From the NCBI GenBank assembly GCA_903854365.1, contig CAINWE010000498.1, forward strand, positions 1 through 6,691: a stretch of 6,691 nucleotides of DNA, in the 5' to 3' direction. This stretch comes from Oligoflexia bacterium (GTDB lineage: Bacteria > Bdellovibrionota > UBA1018). The stretch's first letter is position 1; every line of letters starts with the position of its first letter. Below, one piece after another: positions 1-6,118 of this stretch. The position numbers and the translations under genes are program-made. The notes beneath the pieces are model-generated. The model worked only from the letters and a program-made list of their open reading frames with translations, did no database searches and was not told the origin of the DNA.

Positions 1-1173
1 AAGGGCGAGAAGATGTCCAAATCCAAAGGGAATGTGATTGATCCTTTGACCGTGATCCAGCAGCACGGGGCCGATCCTCTGCGGTTCACCCTTGCAATGA
101 TGGCTGGTCAAGGCCGTGACATTAAACTTTCTGTAGATCGAGTCGAAGGCTACCGGGCGTTCTGTAATAAGCTTTGGAACGCAACCAAATTTTTTCATTT
201 GCAAATGGACCCTGCCCAGGGCGGGCCGGTGGAGGAGCCGCTCGGGGGGCTCACGAACTGGATGCTTGAACATCGAGGAGAACTGATGGTTCATCATCAG
301 TGGATCCTTTCTCGATTGCAGAAGACTATTCAGAAAGTAGAGTCGGGTCTCGAAAAGTTTGAACTGAATCTTGCAGCGCAGGCGCTGTATGAGTTTACTT
401 GGCATGAGTTCTGCGACTGGTATATCGAGTTGTCAAAGTTGGGGCTGCGTGAAGGTGGGGAGCGGAGACTTCAGAGTATTTATACTTTGAGATATGTGCT
501 CGGCGAGCTATTGCCTTTGATGCATCCGTTCATGCCTTTTGTGACCGAGGAGCTTTGGAGATCACTTCCGTGGGTTCCTCTGGCTTCTCATCCGACTCGA
601 ACGCAGCTCGGGTTGCCTGATGTATCCACCTTGATGTTGCAGCCGTTTCCTAAATTTCGACCCGCTTTCGAGAGTGAAGAGGCGGAAGGAGCATTGGCTT
701 CGATTCAAGGCGTGGTGGAATCGTTTCGCAATTTTAGAGGGGAAAATAATATCTCGCCTAAGACTGAGTTCACGGTCAAATATGGCGCGGCCGACGGGAT
801 TGCAGAGCTGTTTTTGGAAAAACATTCTGCGCAGATTCAGTTCATGAGTCGGATTGAAAAATTTATTTTGGTCCCAGTGGCTACCCCTGCAGAGGCAGGA
901 GAGTCTGTCATTCGGATTTCTCAGCCGGCTTTGGAGTTTCGAATTCAGCTCCAGGGTTTGGTGAACGTAGCTGAGGAGTTGAAACGTGTTGAAAAGGAAA
1001 TAGAAAGGCTCCATGCTGATCTCGCGTTTGTAGAGGGCAAGCTTTCGCAGGAGACATTTTTGAGTCGCGCTCCGGCTGCTTTAGTCGAGAAAGAGAAGGC
1101 GCGTCAAGTTGAGTTGAGGACGAAGCAAGTTGAAATGCAAAAGGTGTTGGTCAGGTTGCAATCCTTAAGGTGA
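1..1173 (+). CDS. valS: Valyl-tRNA synthetase, C-terminal part (5' end outside window)
   Basis: Class I aminoacyl-tRNA synthetase that charges tRNA-Val in the cytoplasm. The frame is open from base 1, so the ATG at 13 is internal. It begins within the signature loop EKMSKSKGN (nt 7-33; KMSKS at visible residues 4-8), the ATP-stabilising motif of class I enzymes. The run GRDIKLSVDRVEGYRAFCNK just after it is typical of ValRS rather than IleRS or LeuRS. The anticodon-binding helical domain follows, including HEFCDWYIELSK near nt 400-437. The last roughly 70 residues (nt 955-1170) are a charged Lys/Glu/Leu coiled coil, the tRNA-contacting arm characteristic of ValRS. About 390 residues are visible of an enzyme usually near 900; the HIGH motif and editing domain lie upstream of the window. 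The TGA at 1171-1173 overlaps the Shine-Dalgarno-like AAGGTGAG of the next gene, so the two are probably cotranscribed. Identification is firm; only the 5' truncation by the window edge is odd. Confidence 0.97.
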   Translation, partial: KGEKMSKSKGNVIDPLTVIQQHGADPLRFTLAMMAGQGRDIKLSVDRVEGYRAFCNKLWNATKFFHLQMDPAQGGPVEEPLGGLTNWMLEHRGELMVHHQWILSRLQKTIQKVESGLEKFELNLAAQALYEFTWHEFCDWYIELSKLGLREGGERRLQSIYTLRYVLGELLPLMHPFMPFVTEELWRSLPWVPLASHPTRTQLGLPDVSTLMLQPFPKFRPAFESEEAEGALASIQGVVESFRNFRGENNISPKTEFTVKYGAADGIAELFLEKHSAQIQFMSRIEKFILVPVATPAEAGESVIRISQPALEFRIQLQGLVNVAEELKRVEKEIERLHADLAFVEGKLSQETFLSRAPAALVEKEKARQVELRTKQVEMQKVLVRLQSLR

Positions 1174-1182
1174 GATCAGTCG

Positions 1183-2928
1183 ATGGGGGATATTGAAAAA
1201 GCCAAACAGACGGCAGGTGTGACCGTTCGACAGAAGCGTTTTAGACTACGCCGTGTTCCGAGTGTTGCGGGCCCATTGACTCTTTTTCAATCGATCCGAC
1301 CTCGAATTTTGCAACAGGTGGTCGACCGCACGGTTGAAAATTTTGCTGGAGTTTCACTGGATGTTCTTTTAGGTGAGGCGCTTTATGCTGAGCGGCTGAG
1401 GCTGCGGGGAATGCGTTGGAATCTCTTTACTCGGTCCCGAGTCCAGCGGGATCAAAAGCTGTGGAAACAGGTTCAGAGCGGTTTACTCCAACCTGCGGCG
1501 GAGGTCGATCGAAAGGACCTTCTCAAGACTGTTGTCGATCACTATGCTCAAGAAGTCGGTGGGTTTTTTGATCCCGCGGTCTACGAAATCGCCACTCATG
1601 CTGTACCCTGGGGATTTAGCTGGATGCTCAATGCTGCGAGTGTGAGGCGATTTTTGCCCTGGGGCATGACGGAGTCTTTGCAATCACGGATTCGGATTTT
1701 GGGGGAGATCCAAGCCCTGCAAAAGTTGTCCGAACGAGGAACGATTCTTTTAGTTCCCACGCATCAAAGCAATTTAGATAGTTTGCTGGTCGGGTACGTC
1801 ATTTATCTCATGTCTTTGCCACCGTTTGCTTACGGTGCTGGGTTAAATTTATTTTCCAATCCTGTTCTGAGCTTTTTTATGAGCCGCCTAGGAGCTTATA
1901 CGGTGGATCGTAATAAGCAGAACAGCATTTATCGGCAGACGTTGAAAAATTATAGTACTCGAATTCTCAAAGAGGGGATTCACTCGATTTTTTTCCCAGG
2001 GGGCGGCCGATCCCGAAGTGGAGCGATTGAAAGTCATTTAAAACTAGGACTTTTGGGGACTGGTCTCGAGGCGCAAATCGAAGGCATGATCGAGGGTCGG
2101 GCGAAATCGAAGGTCTTTATCGTCCCGATGGTGGTGAGTTATCACTACGTGCTCGAGGCCGGATCTCTGATTGAGAACTATTTAGGAGAGGCTGGAAAGC
2201 ATCGCTTTATTCAGGGAGTAGACGAGTCTTGGCAGCTCGGAAAAGTGGTCGGTTTTCTTTGGAAACTCTTCGCTGCTCAATCGAGTGTCACGGTCCGAGT
2301 AGGGCGAGCGCTTGATATTTTTGGCAACTTTGTCGATGAGGACGGGCGTTCGATTGGCTCAAATGGATTGTTTATTGAGCCGGATCGATGGCTAACGAGT
2401 TTGGGTGAGTTGAGAAAAGATTCACAAAGGGATCACGAGTATACCCGAGAGTTAGGGCAGCGAATTGCGGATCGATTTCATAAGGAGAATACCGTACTCA
2501 CCTCTCACTTGGTTGCGTTTTCTTACTTTGAACTTTTGCGAGCTCGTTACCCCGATTTTGATTTGTTTCGATTTTTGAGGTTATCCCTCGCTCAGCGAAC
2601 TTTGCCATGGGGTGATTTTTTGGAGGCAGCCGACCGGGATCGAGCCCGCTTGATCCAGCTGGCGCAAAAAGGAGAGCTCCATCTCTCCGAAGAAATTGAA
2701 AGTAGTTTGGATGTTCGAGTGTGGGTTCGGGACGGAATTCGGCAATTGGGCCTCTATCACGATGCCAAGGTGATCAAAGTTTCTGAGCGGACGATCTGGA
2801 CTGAGGACATGAATCTCCTTTATTATTATAGAAACCGCCTGTCTGGGTATGGACTTTCTCGATTGGTTGAACTCAGCGGGAGAAAGAATCAATTCGGACA
2901 AAATGACTCCCAAGGATTTTTGGCATAG
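1183..2928 (+). CDS. PlsB-like glycerol-3-phosphate acyltransferase
   Basis: Probable membrane-associated acyltransferase that puts the first acyl chain on sn-glycerol-3-phosphate, giving lysophosphatidate for phospholipid synthesis. The four GPAT blocks appear in order. Block I is VPTHQSNLDSLL with the HX4D catalytic pair H194/D199. Block II is GAGLNLFSNP...RLGAYTVDR (about residues 218-243). Block III is FFPGGGRSRSG (270-280). Block IV is FIVPMVVSYHYVLEA (312-326). Their spacing and wording match PlsB more than the shorter PlsC family. At 581 residues it is shorter than the roughly 800-residue enterobacterial PlsB. A C-terminal region of about 250 residues follows the catalytic core. The start at 1183 is supported by AAGGTGAG at 1167-1174 and a 9-nt gap after valS. 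Its 3' end overlaps gpsA, whose product supplies its substrate, which supports the G3P role. Oddity: block III has Gly273 where PlsB and PlsC normally carry Glu. A lysophosphatidate or dihydroxyacetone-phosphate acyltransferase is the alternative. The family is firm, the exact substrate is inferred. Confidence 0.88.
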   Translation: MGDIEKAKQTAGVTVRQKRFRLRRVPSVAGPLTLFQSIRPRILQQVVDRTVENFAGVSLDVLLGEALYAERLRLRGMRWNLFTRSRVQRDQKLWKQVQSGLLQPAAEVDRKDLLKTVVDHYAQEVGGFFDPAVYEIATHAVPWGFSWMLNAASVRRFLPWGMTESLQSRIRILGEIQALQKLSERGTILLVPTHQSNLDSLLVGYVIYLMSLPPFAYGAGLNLFSNPVLSFFMSRLGAYTVDRNKQNSIYRQTLKNYSTRILKEGIHSIFFPGGGRSRSGAIESHLKLGLLGTGLEAQIEGMIEGRAKSKVFIVPMVVSYHYVLEAGSLIENYLGEAGKHRFIQGVDESWQLGKVVGFLWKLFAAQSSVTVRVGRALDIFGNFVDEDGRSIGSNGLFIEPDRWLTSLGELRKDSQRDHEYTRELGQRIADRFHKENTVLTSHLVAFSYFELLRARYPDFDLFRFLRLSLAQRTLPWGDFLEAADRDRARLIQLAQKGELHLSEEIESSLDVRVWVRDGIRQLGLYHDAKVIKVSERTIWTEDMNLLYYYRNRLSGYGLSRLVELSGRKNQFGQNDSQGFLA

Positions 2929-3907
2929 TTCAAATATCGCAGTGATTGGAGGTGGCAGTTGGGGCACGGTTTTAGCTCACCTCCTCTCATCGAACTGTCG
3001 TTCTGTCAGAATTTGGCTGCGGGACGAGGATCAGGTCCGACAATTTAATTCAACACGCATTCAAAATCGGTATGCACCGCAGGTCCAGCTCGATCAGAAG
3101 GTGGTCGCCACGAGCTCGATGGTGAGTGCGCTGGAGGGTACTGTGAATGCGATCTTTTGGGTCCTGCCTTCGAGCGCATGTCGACTCAGAGCTCGTGAGT
3201 TAGCTCCTTTGATGAGGGGAGATGAGATTGTTTTGCATGCTACCAAGGGGATTGAAGGCGGCAGTCTGAAGCGAATTTCTCAAATTCTCGTGGAGGAATT
3301 ACCGACCCGTCGGGTTGGGGTCGTGAGTGGGCCGAATTTGGCGAGCGAAATCGCTCGCGGGGAACCCGCCGCGACCGTCGTGGCTTCTGAGTTTGCGGAG
3401 GTTTGTCAGGCGGGTGAGATCCTCCTTCGTGGGCCTCAGTTTTTGGTCTCTACTCATTCTGACCTCGTTGGAGTCGAGTGGGCAGGTACGTTGAAAAATA
3501 TTTTAGCCATTGCTGCAGGGGCTTTGGATGGGCTGGGTTTGGGTTGGAACTCGCGAGCCATGCTCATTACTTTAGGCCTGAATGAAATGGTGCGATTTGG
3601 AAAGGCCATGGGGGCCGATGTTCAAACTTTTTTGGGTTTGGCAGGGATGGGTGACTTGCTGGCGACTTGTGGGGGGCCTGCGAGCAGAAATTATCGCGTC
3701 GGATTTAGATTGGCTCAGGGAGAGCCGTTGCAAAAAATTGTTGCAGAATTAGGCAGTACAGCTGAGGGCGTTGGAACGGCAGAGCATGTTTGGCAATTTG
3801 CCTCCGCTCGAGGGATTTCTATGCCCATTACCGAGAGCGTTTATCGTTTGACGCGTTTGGATGGGAGCGCTCAGGATTTTGTGAAAGATTTGATCCGGCG
3901 TTGGTAA
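2903..3907 (+). CDS. gpsA: NAD(P)+-dependent glycerol-3-phosphate dehydrogenase
   Basis: Cytoplasmic enzyme that reduces dihydroxyacetone phosphate to sn-glycerol-3-phosphate with NAD(P)H, supplying the phospholipid backbone. Counting from the ATG at 2903 (334 aa, the usual family length): Rossmann loop IAVIGGGSWGT at 12-22, VLPS at 97-100, HATKGIEGG at 112-120, SGPNLASEIARGEPAA at 142-157, and the catalytic-lysine segment GVEWAGTLKNILAIAAGA at 190-207 with K198. The C-terminal helical domain has GLAGMGDLLATC (245-256) followed by the conserved SRN (261-263), and AEGVGTAEH (287-295). All hallmark blocks are intact. The frame also holds an ATG at 2849 that would add 18 residues, but these fall outside the conserved fold. 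Neither start has a strong Shine-Dalgarno; GGAC at 2896-2899 is the best near 2903. With the 2903 start the gene overlaps the acyltransferase by 26 nt in another frame, suggesting translational coupling of G3P producer and consumer. Confidence 0.96.
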   Translation: MTPKDFWHSSNIAVIGGGSWGTVLAHLLSSNCRSVRIWLRDEDQVRQFNSTRIQNRYAPQVQLDQKVVATSSMVSALEGTVNAIFWVLPSSACRLRARELAPLMRGDEIVLHATKGIEGGSLKRISQILVEELPTRRVGVVSGPNLASEIARGEPAATVVASEFAEVCQAGEILLRGPQFLVSTHSDLVGVEWAGTLKNILAIAAGALDGLGLGWNSRAMLITLGLNEMVRFGKAMGADVQTFLGLAGMGDLLATCGGPASRNYRVGFRLAQGEPLQKIVAELGSTAEGVGTAEHVWQFASARGISMPITESVYRLTRLDGSAQDFVKDLIRRW

Positions 3908-3918
3908 TCCCTGAAGTT

Positions 3919-3936
3919 CTAGGTTGCAAATCCTAG
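3919..3936 (+). other. Small inverted repeat in the gpsA-hpt gap
   Basis: CTAGG at 3919-3923 and CCTAG at 3932-3936 form a 5-bp stem around an 8-nt loop, 12 nt past the gpsA stop. No run of T follows directly; the nearest, TTTTT, is at 3956-3960. A strong intrinsic terminator is therefore not supported. The 78-nt gap (3908-3985) is AT-rich near 3938-3963, and a promoter for hpt could sit here, but I find no pair of boxes with acceptable spacing. It may be a weak attenuator or chance. Confidence 0.25.
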
Positions 3937-3985
3937 GTAAAATCGGCAAAATATATTTTTTAAGATCGAACCACGAAGGGCCTGT

Positions 3986-4519
3986 ATGTTGGACGAAAAG
4001 AACTTTACGAAATATCTGAGTCGCCATGAAATCGATGCAGCGATTCAAGTGATTGCAGAGCAAATTAATCGGGATTATGCAGGTCAAGAACTGGTCTTGG
4101 TAGGTGTTCTCAAGGGGGCGGTTCTTTTTATGTCCGATCTGCTGCGGCAGATTAAGGTGCCGACAGAAATTGAGTTCGTCCGACTTTCAAGTTACGGCAA
4201 AGCGAGGACTTCGAGTGGCACCGTCACTATTCTGAAGGATATTCAGGCTGACATTCGAAATAAGCATGTGCTCATTGTGGAAGAGATTATTGATAGCGGT
4301 AGGACCCTGAAGTTTCTTTACGAAAGGTTGAAGTCCGCCGGCCCGCTTTCTGTTGAGATCGTGACTCTTTTGGACAAGTCGTCTAAACGCGTTGTGGATG
4401 TTCCAGTGAAATACATTGGTCGCACCATTGAAGATCAGTTCTTAGTGGGCTACGGGTTGGATTTAGAAGAATATAGTCGCAATCTTCCAGATATTTACTA
4501 CCTGAAATATCCGAATTAA
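3986..4519 (+). CDS. hpt: Hypoxanthine (guanine) phosphoribosyltransferase
   Basis: Cytoplasmic purine-salvage enzyme that joins hypoxanthine or guanine to PRPP, giving IMP or GMP and pyrophosphate. The 177-residue length is normal for the bacterial family. Motifs in order: the pyrophosphate-binding loop VGVLKGAV at 39-46, the flexible active-site loop SSYGKARTSSG at 68-78, the PRPP motif VLIVEEIIDSGRTL at 95-108 with D103 as the expected catalytic base, the LLDKSSKR segment at 128-135 with K131 near the purine, and the C-terminal VGYGLDLEEYSRNLPDIYYL at 154-173. The second acidic residue of the PRPP motif is Glu100, where Asp is commoner (VEDIIDTG); this is conservative. The start at 3986 has GAAGGG at 3975-3980, five bases before the ATG. 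The gene follows gpsA by 78 nt on the same strand and may be cotranscribed or have its own promoter. It converges on the RING-finger gene. No link to the lipid genes is implied. Confidence 0.95.
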   Translation: MLDEKNFTKYLSRHEIDAAIQVIAEQINRDYAGQELVLVGVLKGAVLFMSDLLRQIKVPTEIEFVRLSSYGKARTSSGTVTILKDIQADIRNKHVLIVEEIIDSGRTLKFLYERLKSAGPLSVEIVTLLDKSSKRVVDVPVKYIGRTIEDQFLVGYGLDLEEYSRNLPDIYYLKYPN

Positions 4520-4521
4520 CT

Positions 4522-4539
4522 CGTTTGAGTTTTCGAACG
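4522..4539. terminator. Hairpin between convergent genes, possible bidirectional terminator
   Basis: CGTTTGA (4522-4528) pairs with TCGAACG (4533-4539) around a GTTT loop, a 7-bp stem with one G-T wobble. An alternative, overlapping 5-bp stem AACTC/GAGTT (4518-4531) runs into TTTT at 4530-4533 on the plus strand. The hairpin sits 2 nt past the hpt stop and 8 nt past the stop of the minus-strand RING gene, which is where a shared terminator would be expected. The stem is short and the T-runs are modest, so efficiency is uncertain. Confidence 0.45.
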
Positions 4540-4547
4540 TCTTCTAC

Positions 4548-5699
4548 TTAGTGGATGGCCTTGCGACAGATTGGACAGGTTGTCTTTTCGTTGAGCCATT
4601 TTCGTAAACAATTGGCATGAAACCGATGTTGGCAGTAGGTCATTCTCAGATGACCGAGGGCAATGGTGTCTCCTTCTAGGCAAATGGGACAAATTTCTTC
4701 GCCGAGTCTGCGGGTCGGCGCCGTGTGATCGCCCGGGAGTTCCTCTGCTGTGAGTGGCTCCGAGAGTAACGAGATCGATTGGGAAGCTCCGGTTAACGAT
4801 GTGTCCGACGTAGGCCTAGGGTCGGGAGCGATACCGAAGCTCGTACGGTGGTAGTGGGTTGCTAAAACAAGCATCAAGAACTCGGTTTCTAGAACCCTGG
4901 GAACGGAGAGAGTTTGGATCTTCGATTCGAGCTGTTTTGCCTCGAGTGAGCGTGCGTGAATTTCTGAGGGAGCTGGTAAGCACATTGGAATCGAGCGACC
5001 GGGGCAGGAGAGTAGGCTAGAAGGTTCCGTTTTTTGGCCTTCCTGCAGACTGGGTAGCGCTGGTGGGAACAGTTCTTGAGGCGAAGCGTAAAGTTCGCAG
5101 ACGATACCTGAACAGGCGAGGTAACTTCCCAGGGCTAAGCCGGGAATTCCCATGCAGCACATGTTCGCGGCCCCGAAAGCTCCGAGGGTGAGAAAAATCC
5201 CGCTCGAGGAGAGGCAGTTTTTATGAAGCTCATGTTTTGTTTTGAGGTCGATTTGTAAAAATCGCTGAAAATCTAAAACCAATTCTTCAAAAGTAGGTGA
5301 GAGCGCATCATGAAAGAGGATGGTTTGAAGTTCCTCGATCCGCGTGTCCGAAAGCGCGATTTGTTCATCGGTAACTTGAGGGTCGGTCTCTGCCTCTAGC
5401 CAGCGCTGCTTGCTGGTAGGTAAGGTGGAGGCAAGGTGATGGATGAGGTAATCGTAGTTGAGTTCAAAAGATTGCAGGGATTGGGCGAAAATTCTCCGAG
5501 TGCTTTGGAGCCGTGTTTTGCAGCCTTGGTATCCTGAGTGTTCCTTTTCGATGCTCGCTTGGACCCAGTGATGAATTCTTTCAAATGCGAGGTGGGCTTG
5601 GGGCGAGTGTTGGGCAGCGTGGCTCAAGTTTAAGTTGAGGGCGCAAAATAATCCAAAGAATCGAAGCCAGGGCAGAGTCATGCTTTTCAGTCGTTTCAT
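4548..5699 (-). CDS. Secreted or membrane-anchored RING-H2 zinc-finger protein, function unknown
   Basis: I do not recognise a named family for the whole 383-residue protein. N-terminus: a Sec-type signal peptide with basic MKRLK, hydrophobic core LPWLRFFGLFCALNLNL and probable cleavage SHA|AQ after residue 28. There is no twin-arginine motif. Residues 30-160 look helical and charged. Residues 166-202 are hydrophobic and rich in Gly, Ala and Cys (C181, C182, C196, C201), enough for one long or two short membrane helices. Residues 205-333 are a Pro/Ser/Thr-rich linker. The last 50 residues hold a canonical RING-H2 finger with ligands C337, C340, C356, H358, H361, C364, C375 and C378, ending five residues later. 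I339, W368, P376 and R379 match positions that eukaryotic RING ligases use to bind or activate E2 enzymes. The start at 5699 is preferred over M7 because only it supplies the basic n-region; no clear Shine-Dalgarno is visible. It lies 122 nt downstream of tatA on the same strand. An effector or envelope role is inference; RING folds can also be plain protein-binding modules. Confidence 0.85.
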   Translation of the reverse strand: MKRLKSMTLPWLRFFGLFCALNLNLSHAAQHSPQAHLAFERIHHWVQASIEKEHSGYQGCKTRLQSTRRIFAQSLQSFELNYDYLIHHLASTLPTSKQRWLEAETDPQVTDEQIALSDTRIEELQTILFHDALSPTFEELVLDFQRFLQIDLKTKHELHKNCLSSSGIFLTLGAFGAANMCCMGIPGLALGSYLACSGIVCELYASPQELFPPALPSLQEGQKTEPSSLLSCPGRSIPMCLPAPSEIHARSLEAKQLESKIQTLSVPRVLETEFLMLVLATHYHRTSFGIAPDPRPTSDTSLTGASQSISLLSEPLTAEELPGDHTAPTRRLGEEICPICLEGDTIALGHLRMTYCQHRFHANCLRKWLNEKTTCPICRKAIH

Positions 5700-5719
5700 A
5701 GGTGAGGAGTCACTCTCTG

Positions 5720-5737
5720 GATCAAAACTGCTTGATC
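5720..5737. repeat. Perfect inverted repeat upstream of the RING-finger gene
   Basis: GATCAA (5720-5725) and TTGATC (5732-5737) are exact reverse complements separated by 6 nt. A second, overlapping dyad, TTGAT-C-ATCAA, covers 5732-5742. The 18-bp dyad starts 20 nt above the RING gene's ATG, inside the 122-nt gap after tatA. It could be an operator for a dimeric regulator or an mRNA hairpin near the ribosome site. No -35/-10 pair with good spacing was found around it, so any regulatory role is a guess from position and symmetry. Confidence 0.35.
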
Positions 5738-5821
5738 ATCAAACGAGAACAAGGGATGTGTGGTTTGAGCAACGCGGCTCGCTGCAAGGTTTTGTTGTCT
5801 CCCGGCTGGCGCACCTAAGAT

Positions 5822-6058
5822 CTAGGGCTGTTTTGCGTCACCGGGAATTTGTTGAGGTGGCTGCGTTGCGGGGATCGCAGATTGGGCGGGGCGATCTTCA
5901 ATTTTTCTGTAATTTGCCTCTTCTACGCCTGCGATGGCATCTTTGAAGTTTCGAATCGCTTTGCCGAGTGTATTACCAAGTTCGGGGAGGCGTCGTGGTC
6001 CAAAAATGAGCAGAACAATACTGAGAATGAGAAGATGTTCACCAGAAATTCCAAACAT
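5822..6058 (-). CDS. tatA: Sec-independent protein translocase subunit TatA/TatE
   Basis: Small inner-membrane protein of the twin-arginine translocase, which exports folded, often cofactor-bearing proteins across the cytoplasmic membrane. The 78-residue sequence has the complete TatA layout: a short periplasmic N-terminus MFGISGEH with a polar Glu7/His8 before the membrane helix, transmembrane helix at about 9-20, hinge FGPRRLPELG at 19-28, an amphipathic helix LGKAIRNFKDAI at 31-42, then a hydrophilic Pro/Gln-rich tail. The hinge wording and short length favour TatA/E over TatB, which is longer with a different tail. No tatB or tatC is seen alongside, so those subunits must be elsewhere. 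The start follows from the family's N-terminal pattern. It has no Shine-Dalgarno, and a consensus-like promoter ends 6 nt before the ATG, which points to a leaderless transcript. It lies downstream of a beta-barrel gene and upstream of the RING-finger gene on the same strand. Confidence 0.93.
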   Translation of the reverse strand: MFGISGEHLLILSIVLLIFGPRRLPELGNTLGKAIRNFKDAIAGVEEANYRKIEDRPAQSAIPATQPPQQIPGDAKQP

Positions 6059-6064
6059 GGGCTG

Positions 6065-6093
6065 TTTATACTCGTTGCGATTCTTAGTGTCAA
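6065..6093 (-). promoter_or_regulatory. Sigma70-type promoter for tatA
   Basis: On the minus strand, TTGACA (6093-6088) is an exact -35 consensus, followed by a 17-nt spacer (6087-6071) and TATAAA (6070-6065), five of six matches to the -10 consensus. Six bases then separate it from the A of the tatA ATG at 6058, so transcription should start at or within a base or two of the start codon. It lies wholly in the 60-nt gap between the beta-barrel gene's stop and tatA. This suggests that tatA, and perhaps the RING gene beyond it, has its own housekeeping promoter. Confidence 0.75.
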
Positions 6094-6118
6094 TCTCGCA
6101 GATGGGCGTGCGGCGAAT

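Noticed and set aside
562..1014. 150-codon minus-strand open frame within valS
   Set aside because: It is antisense to a clearly conserved ValRS region; the translation shows no recognisable motif and the start lacks context.
2581..2967. Minus-strand open frame across the acyltransferase/gpsA junction
   Set aside because: It is opposite two well-supported genes and has no domain-like features; a shadow of their codon use.
3924..3957. Possible hpt promoter: TTGCAA at 3924-3929 and TATATT at 3952-3957
   Set aside because: The spacer is 22 nt, too long for a normal sigma70 promoter; no better-spaced pair was found in the gap.
4548..5699. RING protein as a Tat substrate because it neighbours tatA
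   Set aside because: Its signal peptide has no twin-arginine motif, so Sec export is the better reading and the adjacency is not functional evidence.
5769..5785. Hairpin GCAACG/CGCTGC downstream of tatA as a terminator
   Set aside because: On the minus strand, where tatA is transcribed, no T-run follows the stem; the TTTT lies on the wrong side.
5635..5946. Plus-strand open frame opposite the RING gene's 5' end and the tatA 3' end
   Set aside because: It spans two real genes in antisense, is Arg/Leu-rich without a motif, and has no ribosome site.
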